From Symsagittifera roscoffensis (Eukaryota; Xenacoelomorpha; Acoela; Convolutidae): DNA of 60,000 nucleotides. The DNA lies in assembly GCF_963678635.1 (NCBI RefSeq), contig NC_087065.1, positions 16,104,572 through 16,164,571 of the forward strand, read 5' to 3'. The position numbers and the translations under genes are program-made. A model generated the notes under the pieces. That model made no database searches. It had not been told where the DNA came from and saw nothing but the letters and a program-made list of their open reading frames with translations. Shown here piece by piece: positions 58,102 to 60,000 of the stretch; the first letter of the stretch is position 1; the number at the start of each line of letters is the position of its first letter.

Positions 58102-59816
58102 TCATCTCGTTAAGGTAAGCGCTTCATAAGTTTCTTTGTCCAGAAACAAAAATCCTTCCTTAATTTCTGCCTGATTGGCTTGCTTCTGCTCCAATCTTTC
58201 ATAGAACTCAAATTTCTTGCCGAGGCTATCAGCATTCTGGTGTTTATCACGCATCCTGTGTTCGATTATCATATGGTAGCCATCCAATCTTACTATCCAT
58301 CTACCAATATAACTCTGATCCATCGAGTAGGTCTTCAACCAGGATAACGCTCTGTTGTCTACGCGTAACTTAAAGGGAGCGCTCCCCAAGTATGCGCGGT
58401 ATTTTTCCACAAATGTGACTACTGCAAACCTTTCTGCTTTTGGTGCGCCATATTCATCTCAGTGTCACTCAAGACCTTGCTGCCGTATGCAATGGGACGC
58501 AGAACCGTTCTTCCATTCCATTCTTGCTCCTGATGCAATATTCTTGAGATGGCTACTACCGATGCGTCTGTGTCAAGAACATACATGCCCTTTACTGTAG
58601 GCATGCCTAGCACTGGCGCTTCTAACAGTTCCCGCTTTATGTTCTCGAAGGCAACTTGCGCTTCATCGTTCCGTTCGAACTTTTTCCCTTTGTTACGCAT
58701 CAGCTTCTGCATCGGATACACCTTGTCTGCATATCCTTTTATGAACTCCCGGTATTAGTTGGCAAACCCTAGGAAGCTCAGGAGCTGTGTGTCCGTTCTG
58801 GGAGCCTTCCATGTCAACACTGCTTCTACTGCTTCTGGGTCCGGCCTCACACCATGCCTGTCCACCATTCTTCCCAGGTACTTGATTGAATCCCTAAGGA
58901 TTTCCCATTTGGATGGTTTGCACTTCAAGCCTGCTCTCTTCATGCATCCAAAGACCTCATCGAGCCGATCAATGTGGTCTTCCAGGGTCGGTGTCGCTAT
59001 GACCACGTCGTCCACGTAACACATCACAAGGTTCCTGTACTTCTTTGTCACTCTGGTCAAAGCCTGAGCCATCAGTCTTTGAAAAGTGGCCGTTGCGTTG
59101 CACAAGCCGAAGGGCATATTCTTCCACTGGTACAACCCTAATTCGCACGCGAATCCGGTTTTATCTGTCCTTCTTCCGCAGAGGGACCTGCCAGAAGGCA
59201 GAACCCAAGTCCAATGTGGTAAAGAACTTGGCATCACCAAGCTTAGTGAGGCTCTCGTCTATTCGCGGTATCGGGTACGCATCTTTTATCGTTACCGCGT
59301 TCAAGTAACGAAAGTCGCAACAAAACCTAAGCTGCCCCCTTTCTTTTTCGCCATTACTACCCCGCAAATCCATGGCAATTTCGACGGTTCTATCATGTCG
59401 TATTCAAGCAACATTTCTATTTCCGCTCGGCACGCTTCCGACTTGTGTGGCTTCATTCGTCTTGCGCCTTCCCTATGGGGAACGGCGCCCTCTTCAAGTT
59501 CGATTTCGTGTTCGACGAAATTACAGCAACCGATATCCGCCTTATGTTTTGAAAATACATCTGCGTTCCGATTTAAGAAGTCCCGCAATTTTTCGAAATC
59601 TCCTTCACCTATTTTCCCTTTTAAATGTTCTATCTCTGGCAAAACCGGTTTGTCAGATTCTAGTTCATATGACGAGGGGCGTTCCGGAAAATTCGAGCAG
59701 CTCGATAAGCCGTCGTCCGTTTCGGATTTCATTGAAAACAAATTATGAATAGATTTTATTTCATTAATCCTTTTTAAAATTTTATCTTTCTTGGCATGAT
59801 GAGGACAGTCTTTCAC
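58102..59816 (-). pseudogene. pol: RT and RNase H, array unit 5
   Basis: RT frames 59816-59301, 59373-59161 and 59240-58755; RNase H 58751-58419 and 58410-58102. Subtype a. Private changes: RTDKTG for RTEKTG, AISRILHQ for AISGILHQ and PSKLPW for PSKSPW. Same shared lesions as the other units. Confidence 0.8.
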
Positions 59817-60000
59817 ACTATGTTTTTCAAGTTTGGTGTCTCTTCATAGTCGGTCCTCATCGGCAAGGCGTAACCAAGCTTCTTTCCACGCTGGATTGAA
59901 ACCGTGGTGTCCAGTGTGTTCAATAACACACTGACACACAGTCCGTTTCGCGTTACCGAGAAGCTCTGGCCTAAAATCACCGAACTCTGACTATTTGGAT
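59817..60000 (-). pseudogene. pol: Protease-RT linker, array unit 5, cut by window end
   Basis: Same sequence as the unit 4 linker, including TTTGGAT at its end as in units 1 and 4 and AAGCTCTGG shared only with unit 4. The protease and Gag of this unit lie beyond the window. Confidence 0.7.

Larger units (their letters stand above)
25108..60000 (-). mobile_element. Right-hand giant Ty3/Gypsy-type element with internal tandem array
   Basis: Read on the minus strand: Gag-PR-RT-RNaseH-spacer units in tandem (60000 down to 38452), integrase, charged tail, macro domain, intergenic region, ORF2 and 3' region ending at 25108. The part from the innermost Gag (43096) to the 3' end is 18 kb. The Gag N-terminus, primer-binding site and 5' LTR are not in the window. 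Confidence 0.75.
38452..60000 (-). repeat. Tandem array of a 4674-bp gag-pol segment
   Basis: Units start (plus coordinates) at CTCTTTTTG: 38452, 43097, 47771, 52445 and 57120. Lengths are 4645, 4674, 4674 and 4675 bp, with a fifth unit cut by the window end. Units are nearly identical. Each runs on the minus strand from the Gag phrase NLAIDG through PR, RT and RNase H to the spacer phrase LLPQKE. At each joint the spacer is fused in frame to Gag. The unit contains no LTR, integrase or ORF2. The unit 1 length deficit is a 28-bp deletion near 41336. Confidence 0.95.

Noticed and set aside
39267-60000. Long plus-strand open frames across the array (for example 45063-45725)
   Set aside because: They are antisense shadows of conserved RT, RNase H and spacer coding. 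They repeat only because the array repeats and contain no recognisable domain.
38452-60000. CRISPR-like or other short-spacer repeat system
   Set aside because: The repeat unit is 4.67 kb of retroelement coding DNA without short regularly spaced repeats.

Overview
The window is eukaryotic, probably invertebrate, repeat DNA. Almost every supported feature belongs to one family of very large Ty3/Gypsy-type retroelement. Pol order is gag, protease, reverse transcriptase, RNase H, integrase. The coding is intronless and there are no operons, rRNA or tRNA genes. The phylum cannot be fixed from the sequence. No intact host gene is visible; the only candidate is an 87-codon PHD-finger-like remnant at 24317-24580.

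Element model, pieced together from all copies (names are mine). ORF1 encodes Gag with two CCHC knuckles, a DTG protease, RT (YVDD), RNase H, an acidic/serine-rich spacer, a DD35E integrase with its C-terminal beta-barrel, a charged tail, and a macro domain resembling the Poa1/Appr-1''-p family. A roughly 410 bp intergenic region follows, with AATAAA signals and a TTGGAC-N-GTCCAA dyad. Then comes ORF2, about 8.5-9 kb and nearly 3000 codons. It has an N-terminal leader, a basic NLS-like motif, a coiled coil, an SGNH/GDSL hydrolase domain, a second degenerate SGNH-like domain, and a long C-terminal half that I cannot assign. A noncoding 3' region of about 1.7-2 kb with covarying hairpins ends the element. 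From Gag knuckles to 3' end it exceeds 18 kb, without the missing Gag N-terminus and 5' end.

Layout. 1-12173 (+) is a mosaic of broken partial copies: A 1-3052, B 3061-4468, C 4469-9408, an antisense insert D 9409-10771 from a diverged relative, and E 10772-12125. From about 12174 to 24321 (+) is copy F, with the ORF1 tail, macro domain, all of ORF2 and the 3' region. 24322-25107 is a short AT-rich spacer. 25108-60000 is on the minus strand: the 3' region (25108-26806), ORF2 (26807-35283), macro domain and ORF1 tail (35700-37297), integrase (37301-38026). Beyond that lies a head-to-tail array of a 4674 bp Gag-PR-RT-RNaseH-spacer segment (38452-60000, four full units and a fifth cut by the window edge). 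The left and right elements are therefore convergent, tail to tail.

Nearly all copies carry stops or frameshifts, and many are shared between array units, so the amplification post-dates inactivation. The longest still-open pieces are an 855-codon ORF2 segment with both SGNH-like domains (31713-34280), a 750-codon ORF2 segment (16619-18871), a 588-codon segment with coiled coil and SGNH domain (13640-15406), two 126-codon macro ORFs, and a 463-codon protease-region ORF (55138-56529). The most notable points are the combination of macro domain, SGNH hydrolase and giant ORF2 in a Gypsy-type element, the pol-derived tandem array, and several nucleotide motifs that recur in unrelated contexts.
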